Shown piece by piece: positions 5,658-5,658 of a DNA stretch of 5,658 bases; position 1 is the first letter of the stretch, and every line of letters begins with the position of its first letter. The notes below the pieces were generated by a model. It worked only from the letters and a program-made list of their open reading frames with translations, had not been told where the DNA came from and made no database searches. Source of the DNA: an uncultured Anaerolineae bacterium (GTDB lineage: Bacteria; Chloroflexota; Anaerolineae; Anaerolineales; Villigracilaceae); the NCBI GenBank assembly GCA_903854805.1, contig CAINXK010000038.1, positions 1 through 5,658 of the forward strand. The letters are read 5' to 3'. The translations under genes were made by a program, and so were the position numbers.

Positions 5658-5658
5658 A

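Larger units (their letters stand above)
5136..5658. other. Long intergenic region upstream of the regulator, to the window edge
   Basis: About 520 bases without a protein I can support. A frame starting with GTG at 5238 codes for 91 residues with no recognisable domain and no ribosome site. The region is AT-rich and holds several plus-strand elements listed separately: an extended -10 promoter at 5228-5254, a long imperfect hairpin at 5273-5344, a hairpin followed by T7 at 5392-5416, a second promoter candidate at 5447-5474, and two hairpins at 5585-5657. It probably lies between divergently transcribed units, the right-hand one starting beyond the window. Confidence 0.5.

Noticed and set aside
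1..5658. CRISPR array, tRNA or rRNA genes, insertion sequence or phage genes.
   Set aside because: No regularly spaced repeats, no cloverleaf-like segment, no rRNA core sequence, and no transposase, integrase or phage protein in any frame.

Overview
This window looks like part of a bacterial chromosome of moderate GC content. The sequence suggests a Chloroflexota (Anaerolineae-like) bacterium. That placement is inferred only from the general feel of the ProA/ProB, PAS-GGDEF and NarL-type regulator sequences; there is no rRNA or other marker, so it is tentative.

Layout, left to right. Bases 1-1227 (+) hold the C-terminal part of a PAS-PAS-GGDEF diguanylate cyclase whose N-terminus lies outside the window. 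It converges with proA (1286-2542, -), glutamyl-5-phosphate reductase, 58 bases away. A 422-base non-coding gap (2543-2964) separates proA from proB (2965-4062, -), glutamate 5-kinase with a C-terminal PUA domain. A second non-coding gap (4063-4442) separates proB from a NarL/LuxR-family response regulator (4443-5135, -). Bases 5136-5658 contain no convincing protein gene. They do hold plus-strand promoter-like sequences and several inverted repeats, including a structured segment cut by the right edge.

How the genes relate. ProB and ProA catalyse the first two steps of proline synthesis from glutamate, giving glutamate semialdehyde, which cyclises before reduction by ProC (not in the window). 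They lie in the order proB-proA on one strand, but are too far apart to be translationally coupled. The flanking genes are signalling genes: a likely active, product-inhibited c-di-GMP synthase on the left and an atypical response regulator on the right. No direct link between signalling and proline synthesis can be shown here.

Most worth a second look: the regulator carries Glu at the expected phospho-acceptor Asp position; 5228-5416 may be a small RNA gene; the RNA-like structure at 5570-5658 has a faint resemblance to a c-di-GMP-I riboswitch; proB has a promoter with an embedded palindrome and almost no leader; and a split sequence match is shared by two intergenic regions. All secondary structures and promoters were found by eye and none has been computed.
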